Source: Bacillota bacterium
GTDB lineage: Bacteria > Bacillota > UBA4882 > UBA8346
Assembly: GCA_023400055.1 (NCBI GenBank)
Contig: JAEXFN010000017.1
Coordinates: 124,001 to 188,000 of the forward strand
Direction of reading: 5' to 3'
DNA length: 64,000 nt
The notes under the pieces were generated by a model that was not told where the DNA came from, ran no database searches, and was given only the letters and a program-made list of their open reading frames with translations. The position numbers and the translations under genes were made by a program. Of this stretch, positions 47,308 to 55,617 are shown piece by piece (the first letter of the stretch is position 1; the number at the start of each line of letters is the position of its first letter).

Positions 47308-48430
47308 ATGATCGAACCAAGTGAATTACGGGCAAGATTGTCCGAGGTTAACAAGAAAATCCATTCGCTCAGGAGGTATCTTTGATTTAGCTCCTAAGTT
47401 AGAACGGATCGATGAGTTAAGTCAAATTTCCGCGGCGCCTAACTTTTGGGATGATCCGGCGGCCGCCCAAAAAACTCTGCAAGAACTGACCAATCTTAAA
47501 AATCAGGTGGAGAAGGTCGATGCGCTGGAACGGCAAGAGGCCGATCTGGCCGGTTTGTTGGAAATGGCCGTGGCTGAAGGGGAAGACGATCTGCTCACGG
47601 AGATCGACGACGGCATCGCCGGAGTGGAAAAGTCCATCGCGGCGATGGAGCTTTCCACCATGCTCAGCGGCGAGTTTGACCGGTTCAACGTTTATCTGAC
47701 GATCCATCCTGGCGCGGGCGGAACCGAATCCCAGGATTGGGCGGAGATGTTGCTCCGGATGTACGTCCGGTGGGCGGAGCGGCACGGTTATAAGGTTGAG
47801 TTTTTGGACCTGCTGCCGGGGGACGAAGCGGGAATCAAAAGCGTTACGTTGCTGATTTCCGGCGAAAACGCCCACGGTTATCTGAAAGGGGAGAAGGGCG
47901 TCCACCGTTTGGTGCGCATCTCGCCGTTCGACGCTTCAGGCCGGCGGCACACCTCGTTTACTTCGGTGGATATCGTGCCGGAGATCGACGACACGATCAA
48001 GGTCGAGATCCGGTCGGAAGACCTGAAGGTCGATACGTATCGTTCCAGCGGCGCCGGCGGACAGCACGTCAACAAAACGGAATCGGCGATCCGGATTACC
48101 CACGTTCCGACCGGAATCGTGGTGGCCTGCCAAAACGAACGTTCGCAGTTCCAGAACCGTGATCGGGCCATGCAGATGCTCCGCGCTAAACTCTACGAAT
48201 TGTACCGTGAGGAACAAGAGGCCAAGATGGCCAAGATTAAAGGGGAATATTCCGAGATCGCCTGGGGCAATCAAATCCGGTCCTATGTCTTTTGTCCCTA
48301 CACCATGGTCAAGGATCACCGTACCGAGGCCGAGACCGCCAATGTACAAGCGGTAATGGACGGGGATCTCGATCTGTTCGTCGAGGCCTACTTGCGGTCG
48401 GATCTCAATAAAATACAAAATGTCATATAA
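47308..48430 (+). CDS. prfB: Peptide chain release factor 2, programmed +1 frameshift
   Basis: RF2 recognises UGA and UAA stop codons. The first 25 codons start at ATG 47308 and end at an in-frame TGA at 47383-47385, right after AGGAGG-TAT-CTT; a +1 shift at CTT-T continues in the frame from GAT 47384 to 48430, giving about 373 residues. This is the autoregulatory frameshift known in prfB. The stop-recognition motif SPF (in ISPFDASGRRHTSF) and the catalytic GGQ (SGAGGQHVNKTESAI) are present. No separate gene or sequencing error needs to be assumed. It follows secA by about 100 bases and ends with a strong terminator. Confidence 0.97.
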
Positions 48431-48435
48431 TTGCC

Positions 48436-48475
48436 AACCCCGGTTACAATAAACGAACCGGGGTTTTTTATTTTT
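48436..48475 (+). terminator. Terminator after prfB
   Basis: AACCCCGGTT and AACCGGGGTT form a 10-bp stem around ACAATAAACG, followed by TTTTATTTTT. Confidence 0.9.
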
Positions 48476-48562
48476 ATCGATGCCCAAATAAATTTCTTTA
48501 GCACCAGGTTGAACTGATAGCGACGGCCCCGGTCTAGTTCTTGTTTGCGGAAGGAGCGCCTC

Positions 48563-50200
48563 ATGGATCGGGAGGAACGAAGCTATCGCCGTTTGTTGAT
48601 CGTCATCGGATTGGTCTTTTATGCCTCGCTTTTTTTATTCGTGCAATTAATCCGCATTCAAATCGTCGAACAGCACCGGTTTACCGAGTTAGCCATCGGG
48701 CAGCGGGCCCGTCCCTTGTTGACCAACCAGTTGCGGGGCGGCTTTTACGACCGAAACGGCTATAGTCTGCGCGGCCCGGAAACCGCGTGGTATTTGCTGA
48801 TCAAGCGGCCATTGAGCCCGTCCGTGGCTCGACGAGTCGCGGCCATCGTCGGCGCGGATTTCCTGGCCGAAAATGAACGGCAGCGCCGGGCCGGGCACTG
48901 GGTATATTCCCAACCGCTACGGCCCGCCCCACTGCGACAGTTACGGCAGCTGAAGCTGGACTCCCTGCAAGTTGTGGCCAATTCGGCGAATCCGGCAACC
49001 TCAAGGTTGGCATGGCATCTATTGGGAAGCGTTCGCGACGGCCACGGCGTTTCGGGTCTCGAATATCTCTACGATTCTTTTTTACGGCGGTCGCAAGGCG
49101 CCAGTTCCTTGGTGGCCTTCAGTGACGGGCTGCGCCAGTCTTTTCAGGGCCTGGGCATCCGGAATCGCCAAAACATCGATGGCTCCGGGGTCATTCTCAC
49201 CTTGGACCGGCGGATTCAAACGATCGTCGAGTCGACGCTGGATCAGGAGCGCTTCAAAGGCGCGGTGGTGATCTTGGATGTCGATAGCGGCCAGATATTG
49301 GCCATGGCCAGCCGGCCCATGATTAACATTGTCGCTCCCCAAGCCAGCCTCGAGGATCCGGATAAGCCGTTTCTGAACCGCGCCATCGCCGCGTATAATC
49401 CGGGCTCCGTCTTTAAACTGGTGGTTTTGAGTTCGGGGCTGGATCGCGGCTTGCTGAAACCGGATGAGTCTTTTACCAATTATCATTCCTATCGGATCGA
49501 CGATCGCCAATGGCTCTATCCTTCGACCTATGGCGCCGATCATGGCCGGATCTCGTTAACCGATGCGCTGGCCGGTTCTTGCAACCCGGTATTTATCGAG
49601 ATCGCGCTCCGGCTTCAACCCGGAGTCATTCTGGACTGCGCCGATAAACTGGGGCTGGGCCAGCCCTGCAATATCGGTTTGAAGGATGAAGCCTGGGGCA
49701 ATTTGCCGAGCGGCGTGGGAATGTCCCCGGTCGAACAGGCCAACATGGCCTTGGGACAACAGGATGTTTTAATGACCCCCCTGCAGGTGGCCGCGGTGGT
49801 TCAAACCATCGCCAATGACGGGGTAAGGAACATGCCCCGTTTGGTGCTGGGAACGAGGGAGCGGGATAATTCCGAAATCAAATGGTTGGAACCGGAACCG
49901 CCGGTCCGGGTGTTGAAACCGGAAACCGCCCGGATCGTTCAGCGGATGATGAAAGTCGTGGTCGATTCGGGCACCGGCCAAGAGGCGGCCATCGCCGCGG
50001 GCGCCGCCGGCAAGACCGGAACCGCCCAGACCGGAGCGGCCGGTTCGGCGGTTGACAACGCCTGGTTCGCTGGATTTGCACCTTACCGGAAACCCCGCTT
50101 CGCAGTGGCGGTTTTTTGCGAGCAAGGCGGAGCGGGCGGAAAAACCGCCGCGCCAATCTTTCGGGAGATAATGGAGAAAGTTACCAAAATAAGAGACTAG
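48563..50200 (+). CDS. Penicillin-binding protein, class B-like transpeptidase
   Basis: A 545-residue membrane-anchored D,D-transpeptidase that cross-links peptidoglycan. One transmembrane segment (residues 12-33) precedes a dimerisation/pedestal region (GGFYDRNG) and the transpeptidase domain. The active-site motifs are complete: S282-V-F-K285, S339-C-N341 and K484-T-G486 (AGKTGTAQT). It is shorter than PBP2 or FtsI and lies just upstream of sigK, so a role in spore cortex or septum synthesis, like SpoVD or PbpA-type proteins, is possible but unproven. AAGGAG sets the ATG at 48563. Confidence 0.88.
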   Translation: MDREERSYRRLLIVIGLVFYASLFLFVQLIRIQIVEQHRFTELAIGQRARPLLTNQLRGGFYDRNGYSLRGPETAWYLLIKRPLSPSVARRVAAIVGADFLAENERQRRAGHWVYSQPLRPAPLRQLRQLKLDSLQVVANSANPATSRLAWHLLGSVRDGHGVSGLEYLYDSFLRRSQGASSLVAFSDGLRQSFQGLGIRNRQNIDGSGVILTLDRRIQTIVESTLDQERFKGAVVILDVDSGQILAMASRPMINIVAPQASLEDPDKPFLNRAIAAYNPGSVFKLVVLSSGLDRGLLKPDESFTNYHSYRIDDRQWLYPSTYGADHGRISLTDALAGSCNPVFIEIALRLQPGVILDCADKLGLGQPCNIGLKDEAWGNLPSGVGMSPVEQANMALGQQDVLMTPLQVAAVVQTIANDGVRNMPRLVLGTRERDNSEIKWLEPEPPVRVLKPETARIVQRMMKVVVDSGTGQEAAIAAGAAGKTGTAQTGAAGSAVDNAWFAGFAPYRKPRFAVAVFCEQGGAGGKTAAPIFREIMEKVTKIRD

Positions 50201-50274
50201 CACTAATGATGCCATTTTCACATAGGATTTATAACGGAACAATTCCGCAAATCCAGTGGAGGTGGCATGATTCA

Positions 50275-51000
50275 ATGGAAGTTCCCATATTCGGGCCGGC
50301 GATAGGCGTGGTCGTGGCCGGCTTTTTTTATCTTTTTGGGTATATTTCCAATAATAATGTTTTTCCTCTTCCCCTGACGGAAGAAGAGGAGAGCGTGTTG
50401 CTCGCCCGCCTGGAAAACGGCGATGAGGAAGCCAGAAACATTCTGATCGAACGAAACCTCCGACTCGTGGCGCATATTGTCAAGAAATTCGATTGTACCG
50501 GAGAAGACACGGACGATCTAATCTCCATCGGTACCATCGGTCTGATTAAAGGCATCGCTACCTTTAAAAGGAACCGGAATACGCGCCTGGCAACGTATGC
50601 CGCCCGCTGCATCGAAAATGAAATTCTCATGCACTTGCGGACGATTAAGAAGAACAAGAACGATATTCTGCTGTCGGACCCGATCGGCTCGGATAAAGAG
50701 GGCAATGAAATTACCCTGCTCGATATCCTGGATACTGGCGCGGAAGTAGTTCCCGAACAAGTAGAGACACTGCTTGAAGAGGAAAAGCTCAAGGAAAGGC
50801 TGAATAAGCTATCCAAGCGCGAGAAAAAAGTGATCGAACTGCGTTACGGCTTAATCGACGGAATCAACAAGACCCAGCGGGAAATTTCGAAATTTTTGGG
50901 GATCTCGCGGTCGTATGTTTCGCGGATCGAGAAGAAAGCATTGCGGAAGCTATATTCGGATATGAACGTTTCCAATGGCAGCGAGGGGAATAAGCATTGA
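50275..51000 (+). CDS. sigK: Sporulation sigma factor K precursor, uninterrupted
   Basis: A 241-residue sigma-70 family protein matching pro-sigma-K, the late mother-cell factor of endospore formation. A hydrophobic pro-sequence (GPAIGVVVAGFFYLFGY) is followed by the SigK landmark FPLPLTEEEE, region 2 (RNLRLVAHIVKKF, DLISIGTIGLIKGIATF, LATYAARCIENEILM) and region 4 (TQREISKFLGISRSYVSRIEKKAL). In B. subtilis the pro-sequence is removed by SpoIVFB and the gene is split by the skin element; here the reading frame is whole. GGAGGTG lies ten bases before the ATG. Sigma-E is the main alternative, but its N-terminus differs. Confidence 0.92.
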   Translation: MEVPIFGPAIGVVVAGFFYLFGYISNNNVFPLPLTEEEESVLLARLENGDEEARNILIERNLRLVAHIVKKFDCTGEDTDDLISIGTIGLIKGIATFKRNRNTRLATYAARCIENEILMHLRTIKKNKNDILLSDPIGSDKEGNEITLLDILDTGAEVVPEQVETLLEEEKLKERLNKLSKREKKVIELRYGLIDGINKTQREISKFLGISRSYVSRIEKKALRKLYSDMNVSNGSEGNKH

Positions 51001-51033
51001 GTTAAATTTTCAAGCGCTATTTTATGATTGAAT

Positions 51034-51243
51034 GGGCTTCTTCGGTAACAAAATGAGCATGCCTCGGTAATCAGAGGGCATGCTCGACAGCTGAGAGAGG
51101 ATATCCGGTAACTGAAGAAGTATGCATAGTAACTGTGTAAACTTATACAGCAACGAAAGCCACTTGCAAAGTCACGGAGTAAGCTTATACAGTTATTGTG
51201 CGAACTTTTTCAATAGCAAAATAAATCTTTGGTACCCGATTAT
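51034..51243. repeat. 21-bp tandem array, class 2, second locus, ten units
   Basis: Units start every 21 bp from 51034 (51055, 51076 ... 51223). They share with the array at 26640-26870 the pattern AAGC-T----C followed by AGTAACTGAG, but are more diverged from each other. It lies 34 bases after sigK. Degenerate continuation to about 51410 is possible but not secure. Confidence 0.75.
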
Positions 51244-51416
51244 CCGCTCGAATGATTCCGAGCGAATTTTGGATCTTGGAGATACCCACTCGGTAACCGA
51301 AACCTTGAAATCGGGCAGGATATCAGAGATAAAGTAATCGATAGTTTCCGTAAGTATTTTCCAGTAATTCCGCAATTTTTCTGGAATAAATCCTCCAATT
51401 CGCACTGAAACCGATT

Positions 51417-51445
51417 TTGCTTCTTGGCACGTAAAGCTTTATAAT
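51417..51445 (+). promoter_or_regulatory. Strong sigma-A promoter for an intergenic transcript
   Basis: TTGCTT (51417-51422), a 17-base spacer and a consensus TATAAT (51440-51445). No protein gene begins within 900 bases downstream; the structured segment 51452-51582 does. Confidence 0.6.
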
Positions 51446-51451
51446 AAATTT

Positions 51452-51582
51452 ATCGTTCCAGTTTGAACGGGTTGATGACTGGAACCTTCGAGTATTTATC
51501 TGACGCAGACGTCGGCGGACAAATAAATACTCAGCCTACAGGTAGGAAATGCCGGCTTCCTCAGTAGGTGTTTTCTTTTTTT
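51452..51582 (+). ncRNA. Candidate small RNA of about 130 nt, three stem-loops
   Basis: Downstream of the promoter are three stems: GTTCCAGT/ACTGGAAC (51455-51485), GAGTATTTAT/ATAAATACTC (51490-51532) with an inner CTGACG-CAGA-CGTCGG hairpin, and CCTAC/GTAGG (51535-51568) with an inner AGGAA/TTCCT, followed by GTTTTCTTTTTTT. Promoter, compact folding and terminal U-run make a self-contained RNA gene. It does not match 6S, SRP, tmRNA, RNase P or any riboswitch consensus that I recognise. It might also be a leader of a distant gene, but a second terminator follows directly. Confidence 0.5.
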
Positions 51583-51590
51583 CCTAGCGG

Positions 51591-51620
51591 CCACTCAGTT
51601 GAGTGGTTTTTTTTTATTTT
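51591..51620 (+). terminator. Second terminator after the candidate small RNA
   Basis: CCACTC-AGTT-GAGTGG followed by nine T and ATTTT. Confidence 0.8.
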
Positions 51621-52232
51621 GGCTACCCGATCGCCGCTTATTTTGAAAAATAAAAAGGGACTCATAATAACCTTATCTCCGGCTACCGCACCACGTTGCG
51701 TGGATACCTGCAACCTTTCGGCTACAAACACCCATTACACATACTACGATAACCTTGGACCGACTGTTATTGAGACTTAGGAATCTGCCTGCAATCTTTC
51801 GACTGCAAACAAACCCGTTCGACCCCATAACAATCTGGGCTTGACTGCCACCAATAAGTTTCCCTACCACGACGGTCTCATCAACCGCCGTAATAAGTTG
51901 GCCCACTGATAACAATCTGGCTCAGACCAATATGAATCCCCAAGGCTTGCGGTGGAACCCATATTGATCAGTTGCTCGACTGATAACGACCCACATTGTC
52001 CATAAGACGGAGCCGTTATCAATCTGCGCCTCGGCTATTACAAATCCCTGAATATAGAGTAACCAGGATCCGAGTGGATATACAATTGATAAGAGGTTTG
52101 GTTTGATGTAGATTTTTCCAATTTATAATGGGTGTGGATTTTCGTTTCTATTCGATAAACCTTAGTTTGTTTTTTGATGTTCTTCTCTGAATGATTGGTA
52201 TCTAAAATTAATCGCAATATTTTATTTTTTAA
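51621..52232. other. Hairpin-rich non-coding stretch
   Basis: About 600 bases without a supportable gene. Short diverged repeats recur, such as CCTGCAACCTTTCGGCT (51707) and CCTGCAATCTTTCGACT (51788), and several ATAAC...GTTAT or CCATATTGA-type arms. It resembles a decayed hairpin array like that at 37138, but no exact period could be fixed by eye. Confidence 0.4.
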
Positions 52233-52292
52233 ACAAGGGTCATCAAACTCTCACTATCTTTTAGAGTGAGGCTTTTGGTGACCCTTGTTGCT
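52233..52292. terminator. Large nested hairpin
   Basis: AACAAGGGTCA pairs with TGACCCTTGTT, and inside them CTCTCACT with AGAGTGAG, giving a stem of about 22 bp in two parts ahead of GCTTTG. It lies about 130 bases upstream of the peptidase-like gene. A terminator or a small folded element are both possible. Confidence 0.5.
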
Positions 52293-52424
52293 TTGTTTGG
52301 CCTTTTTTAATGTTCAAAGGGATTTAAAAGAGATTACTAAATTATTTCTTAATCGTCGCAGTGGATATAAAATACATCAATTAAATTTCTATTAGGATAT
52401 ATTTTCAGTGGACATGGAGGTAAA

Positions 52425-53393
52425 ATGAGTATTAGCTTAGTTAATAACAATAACAACAGTAATCAATTAATCTCCCCACTCCATTCGCATCCAAATCCAG
52501 TAAAAGCGGGTTCGTCATCCCAAGAGCAGCGGCAATGTCCCAGTCCAAAAGCTGACAGCTTGGAATTGGGAAATTCTCCAACCAATCCGGCAGGAATTTA
52601 TACGGTGCGCGGCAAAGGTTTTGGTAGCGTTTTCAAAGACTTTATGGATAAAGTAGCGGGCGGTACGGTGACGCCAGACGACCTGCAATCCATGCAAAGT
52701 AAGCTGCAACAACTGCAAGCGTCATCCGACAGTGGCCAAAATATCGCGAACCAGGGTCTTGATCCGGATAGCGACGATGTGCCCCAAAAACTGGCGGTTC
52801 TGCCGGATGGCCGGGAAGCTCTGGTCATCGGAGATCCGGAAAAACTGTCAGAATACAATCATTTGCAGGGCAATAATTCCTTAGGATTTCAACAAACATG
52901 CGGACTGGTGGCCTGTGAAGATGTTCTGAATCAATTCGGAATCGAAGTGACCGAAGATGACGTCGTAAAGTATGCGGTCGCTAATAATCTGTGTTACGTG
53001 ACAAGGGATCCGTCGCTTAGCGGGGGTACGACTACGTACTCTCAAGTGGAGCTACTAAGAGGCTATGACATTCCCGCCCATGTGGAGAGCAAAGACAGCC
53101 TCGATTATTTAGCTTCCAATATTCAAGAAGGCAAATCGGTGATTGCGGAGGTAAATGCCGGTGTTTTGTGGGATGATCCCAATGCCTACGGCAACGGAGC
53201 GGCGAATCACGCCGTGGTAGTTACGGGAGTCGCCAGGGATCCGGAGACGCAAAAAATCTTGGGCTTTTTCATTAACGACAGCGGAGTTCCGCCGCTTGGA
53301 GATTCGGGACGTTTTGTGGATACTGAAACCATGAAAACGGCTTGGAGTGAGCCTGGCGGAATCTGTGTGGTCACCGATGTGGCGTACGCTTAA
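52425..53393 (+). CDS. C39-like papain-fold cysteine peptidase domain protein
   Basis: A 322-residue protein of unknown role. Residues 1-60 are polar and Asn/Ser/Pro-rich; residues 60-110 hold a short helical segment; residues 125-320 look like a papain-like C39-type peptidase. The proposed catalytic set is Gln156/157, Cys159 (QQTCGLVACEDVL), His262 (NHAVVVTGV) and Asn284 or Asp285 (FFINDSG), in the C39 order. There is no signal peptide or leader-type ABC domain. GGAGG lies four bases before the ATG. The next gene starts 22 bases after its stop, suggesting a two-gene unit. An effector, processing protease or inactive relative are all possible. Confidence 0.6.
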   Translation: MSISLVNNNNNSNQLISPLHSHPNPVKAGSSSQEQRQCPSPKADSLELGNSPTNPAGIYTVRGKGFGSVFKDFMDKVAGGTVTPDDLQSMQSKLQQLQASSDSGQNIANQGLDPDSDDVPQKLAVLPDGREALVIGDPEKLSEYNHLQGNNSLGFQQTCGLVACEDVLNQFGIEVTEDDVVKYAVANNLCYVTRDPSLSGGTTTYSQVELLRGYDIPAHVESKDSLDYLASNIQEGKSVIAEVNAGVLWDDPNAYGNGAANHAVVVTGVARDPETQKILGFFINDSGVPPLGDSGRFVDTETMKTAWSEPGGICVVTDVAYA

Positions 53394-53415
53394 CTTATAG
53401 AAAGGAGTGAAAAAG

Positions 53416-53940
53416 ATGAGTGAAGCAAATATCAAACCCGCTTTTACGGAATTGCGCGAAAAAATAAGGAACCATCCGCTAATCCAAACGGAGATTCCGA
53501 TTGAACATGCGCTGTCGTTGCCTTTGCCGACCAAACGCTGGGGAGAACCGGCGTATGCGGTTTTTGCCAGCCCAGCATGCCGGATCAAAGGAGAACCTCA
53601 GAAACAAGGAGCGCCTGATCGCTGGTTTCTGATCGATCCCGACTCCATGAAAATTTTACTATATGCCAGATACGCCACGATACCCTTTTCTGAAATCGCT
53701 TGGGAATCGGTTATCCTTCCGCAAATGACGCTCGGAATCTCCGAACTGCGCGACCGTTTGGAGAAAGTGGCAGACAGGCTGAATGAACTGGCCCCGCAGT
53801 TTTTTGAAGGGGTTGACGGCAATAATGAGGAAAAGGCTGAGTTAAACCGGCTCTTGGAAGTCATTATCCCGCAACCGTTATTCGCACAATACCAGGCATT
53901 GGTCCCGGACTTCTTCGCATGGTTGAAGTCGCAGGCGTGA
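53416..53940 (+). CDS. Hypothetical protein, partner of the C39-like protein
   Basis: A 174-residue soluble, helix-rich acidic protein not recognised. Visible features are a conserved-looking block around WFLIDPDSMKILLYARYATIPF (a beta-strand-rich segment) and a C-terminal amphipathic helical half (ELRDRLEKVADRLNELAPQFF). No signal peptide, membrane segment or known motif. AAAGGAG precedes the ATG by eight bases. Its tight linkage with the C39-like gene and a shared terminator suggest that the two products work together, for instance as peptidase and inhibitor or chaperone; this is inference. Confidence 0.6.
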   Translation: MSEANIKPAFTELREKIRNHPLIQTEIPIEHALSLPLPTKRWGEPAYAVFASPACRIKGEPQKQGAPDRWFLIDPDSMKILLYARYATIPFSEIAWESVILPQMTLGISELRDRLEKVADRLNELAPQFFEGVDGNNEEKAELNRLLEVIIPQPLFAQYQALVPDFFAWLKSQA

Positions 53941-53974
53941 CTGTTTTGATCAGCGGAAAGTGAGCCAAAGATAG

Positions 53975-54011
53975 CCAAGCCGTTAGCGAATAATGGCTTG
54001 GTTTATTTTTT
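53975..54011 (+). terminator. Terminator after the C39-like gene pair
   Basis: CCAAGCC...GGCTTGG, with inner TTA/TAA pairing, followed by TTTATTTTTTG. Confidence 0.8.
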
Positions 54012-54075
54012 GCTTCTGGTGGCCCGGCAATCGTCAGGGCGAAAGCTGAAGCTGTTTCCACGTGGATTGGGGATG

Positions 54076-54411
54076 CCTTTCCGGCTTTGGCGGACGCTTT
54101 CTGGTCCCGCGATCCGACTTCCCCAAGAATTGGGATGCTTGCTCCAGGCCTTGGTCCCGTTTCCCGGAGGCTTCCGGAAGCTGCTCCGGGCCTTGGGAAA
54201 GCGGGGATGGCCCTTGGGCAAACTGTCCCGCGGCTTGGGACAGATCGCCCGACGTTTGGGAAAGTTCTCCCAAGGTTTGGGGAAGCTCGCCCAAGGTCTG
54301 GGAATGCTTCCCCAAGCTTTGGGCATCCTTTCCCAACCTCTGGGACAGTTCCCCCAAGGCTTGGGAGAGTTTGCCCAAAGGTTGGGCATGGTTTCCCAAG
54401 CCTTGGGCAAG
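54076..54411. repeat. 21-bp tandem array, class 1, second locus, 16 units
   Basis: Sixteen consecutive units of exactly 21 bp, of the same CCCAA/TTGGG type as at 14177-14533. The last ten units match those of the first array unit for unit in order (for example the ATCGCCC unit, the CTTTCCCAACC unit, the GAGAG ending), and both arrays are followed by GGAGCGGCGGATCCC or GGAACGGCGGATCCC. It lies between the terminator at 53975 and the methyltransferase gene. Open frames on both strands are period artefacts. Bases 54427-54606 show nothing recognised. Confidence 0.85.
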
Positions 54412-54621
54412 CAAGGAGCGGCGGATCCCATAAAGGCCCTGATAAAGTCGACCGGTAAATAGTCGCCGTCCAAAGGCAATTATCATAAGATCGTGTAGGC
54501 GGGGATCGACTGATTTCATGAAGAGCAACTCGGCATGGCTGTTTCTTAAATCGGACATAAGTCTATCAATGCCCGCATAATTATTTTTTTAGAATTCGTC
54601 TCACGCGAGGAGAATGATATC

Positions 54622-55209
54622 GTGGACTGGACAGAGGCGCAAGTTTATGAGCGGAATTGGTGGTTAACCGAGGTTGACCAGCACGACTGGGAGCAATCCA
54701 AATCGTCCTTGGTGGCTGGATTTATCAGAGTGTCCCACGGTCGTCCGAATCAGCGGGTGATCGATATCGGCTCCGGTCCCTTTTCGATACTGCAACGGGT
54801 GCCGGTCGGGGCGGGGACCGCCTTGGATCCCCTCGATTTTGGGCCGCTGGAGGAAGGCTACCGGCGGGCCGGGATCCGGCGGCTCATCAAACGGGCCGAG
54901 GATTTGTCCGAGGACGACGGCCATTGGGACGAAGCCTGGATTTACAATTGCCTGCAACATGTGGAATCGCCGGAGCGGGTCTTGAATGCGGCCCGGAAAG
55001 TGGCGGATTTGATCCGGATCTTTGAATGGATTAATTTTGAGCCGTATCTCGGGCATCTTCATAAATTGACCCCGGAACGGCTCCAGGACGGCTTCCAGGA
55101 TTGGCACTCCCATCTGGAATGCGTCGGCACCTTGAACAGCTCCGGATTATGCGGCGATTTCTTCGTGGGAATTTGGGAGAAGCAGCAGTTGTCGGAGTGG
55201 GTTATCTAA
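54622..55209 (+). CDS. Class I SAM-dependent methyltransferase-like protein
   Basis: A 195-residue protein with the SAM-binding loop VIDIGSGPFSIL (residues 46-57), an acidic residue at the end of the second strand (ALDPLDF) and DEAWIYNCLQHVESPERVL in the place of the fourth motif. The N-terminal WTEAQVYERNWW is common in small-molecule methyltransferases of this group. The substrate is unknown. It starts with GTG with GAGGAG nine bases upstream and stands alone, with its own terminator. Confidence 0.75.
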   Translation: MDWTEAQVYERNWWLTEVDQHDWEQSKSSLVAGFIRVSHGRPNQRVIDIGSGPFSILQRVPVGAGTALDPLDFGPLEEGYRRAGIRRLIKRAEDLSEDDGHWDEAWIYNCLQHVESPERVLNAARKVADLIRIFEWINFEPYLGHLHKLTPERLQDGFQDWHSHLECVGTLNSSGLCGDFFVGIWEKQQLSEWVI

Positions 55210-55235
55210 GACTTTATCCAATCGAATCCGTCAAG

Positions 55236-55276
55236 GAAAAGAGCGCTTCCGAATCAATCCGAGGCGCTCTTTTTTC
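55236..55276 (+). terminator. Terminator after the methyltransferase gene
   Basis: GAGCGCTTC and GAGGCGCTC arms around a 14-base centre, followed by TTTTTT. Confidence 0.85.
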
Positions 55277-55289
55277 ATGAGTTATATTG

Positions 55290-55359
55290 AAACACCCATC
55301 CCTCCGTGGAAAGAGGATGGGTGTTTTAAAGCCTGTACAATCGAGCCGTTGATTGTACA
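55290..55359. other. Two further inverted repeats downstream
   Basis: AAACACCCATCC/GGATGGGTGTTT (55290-55327) is a strong hairpin with a short T-run, and TGTACAATC/GATTGTACA (55334-55359) is a perfect 9-bp repeat with an 8-base centre. The remainder of the gap to 55617 shows no further signal; no c-di-AMP riboswitch consensus was found before the KimA-like gene. Confidence 0.5.
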
Positions 55360-55617
55360 ATGTCATTATGCCATAGCCATATTAGATTTTCATTTTAATT
55401 GGGATTGAAAATCTTTTGATTGCGAATTTAATTGAGAAAGTGACCCGGACTTGCTTCGAAGAGGATTGGCAACCCATTCGATGAAGGTTTCAAGCAATTT
55501 GCCTTAATCTTCCACCGGCGGCCTGCGGGGATGAACTATTCTTTTAAAACAAACCGGGGAAACTAAACTGCGCTATTCTGAATAAAAATCCGCACCCATC
55601 AGTGAGAGGCAAACGGA

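Noticed and set aside
47321..48430. Separate start for RF2 downstream of the in-frame stop
   Set aside because: The classical frameshift signal explains the two frames; a start at 47321 lacks a ribosome binding site.
51452..51582. c-di-GMP riboswitch or 6S RNA
   Set aside because: Some short words look similar, but the conserved cores and overall fold of these families are not present.
54034..54558. Heptad-repeat open frame on the minus strand of the second class 1 array
   Set aside because: Same reasons; start and flanks are not conserved with the first array.
55360..55617. c-di-AMP (ydaO-type) riboswitch before the KimA-like gene
   Set aside because: Expected from the gene family, but the conserved riboswitch sequence blocks could not be found in the leader.
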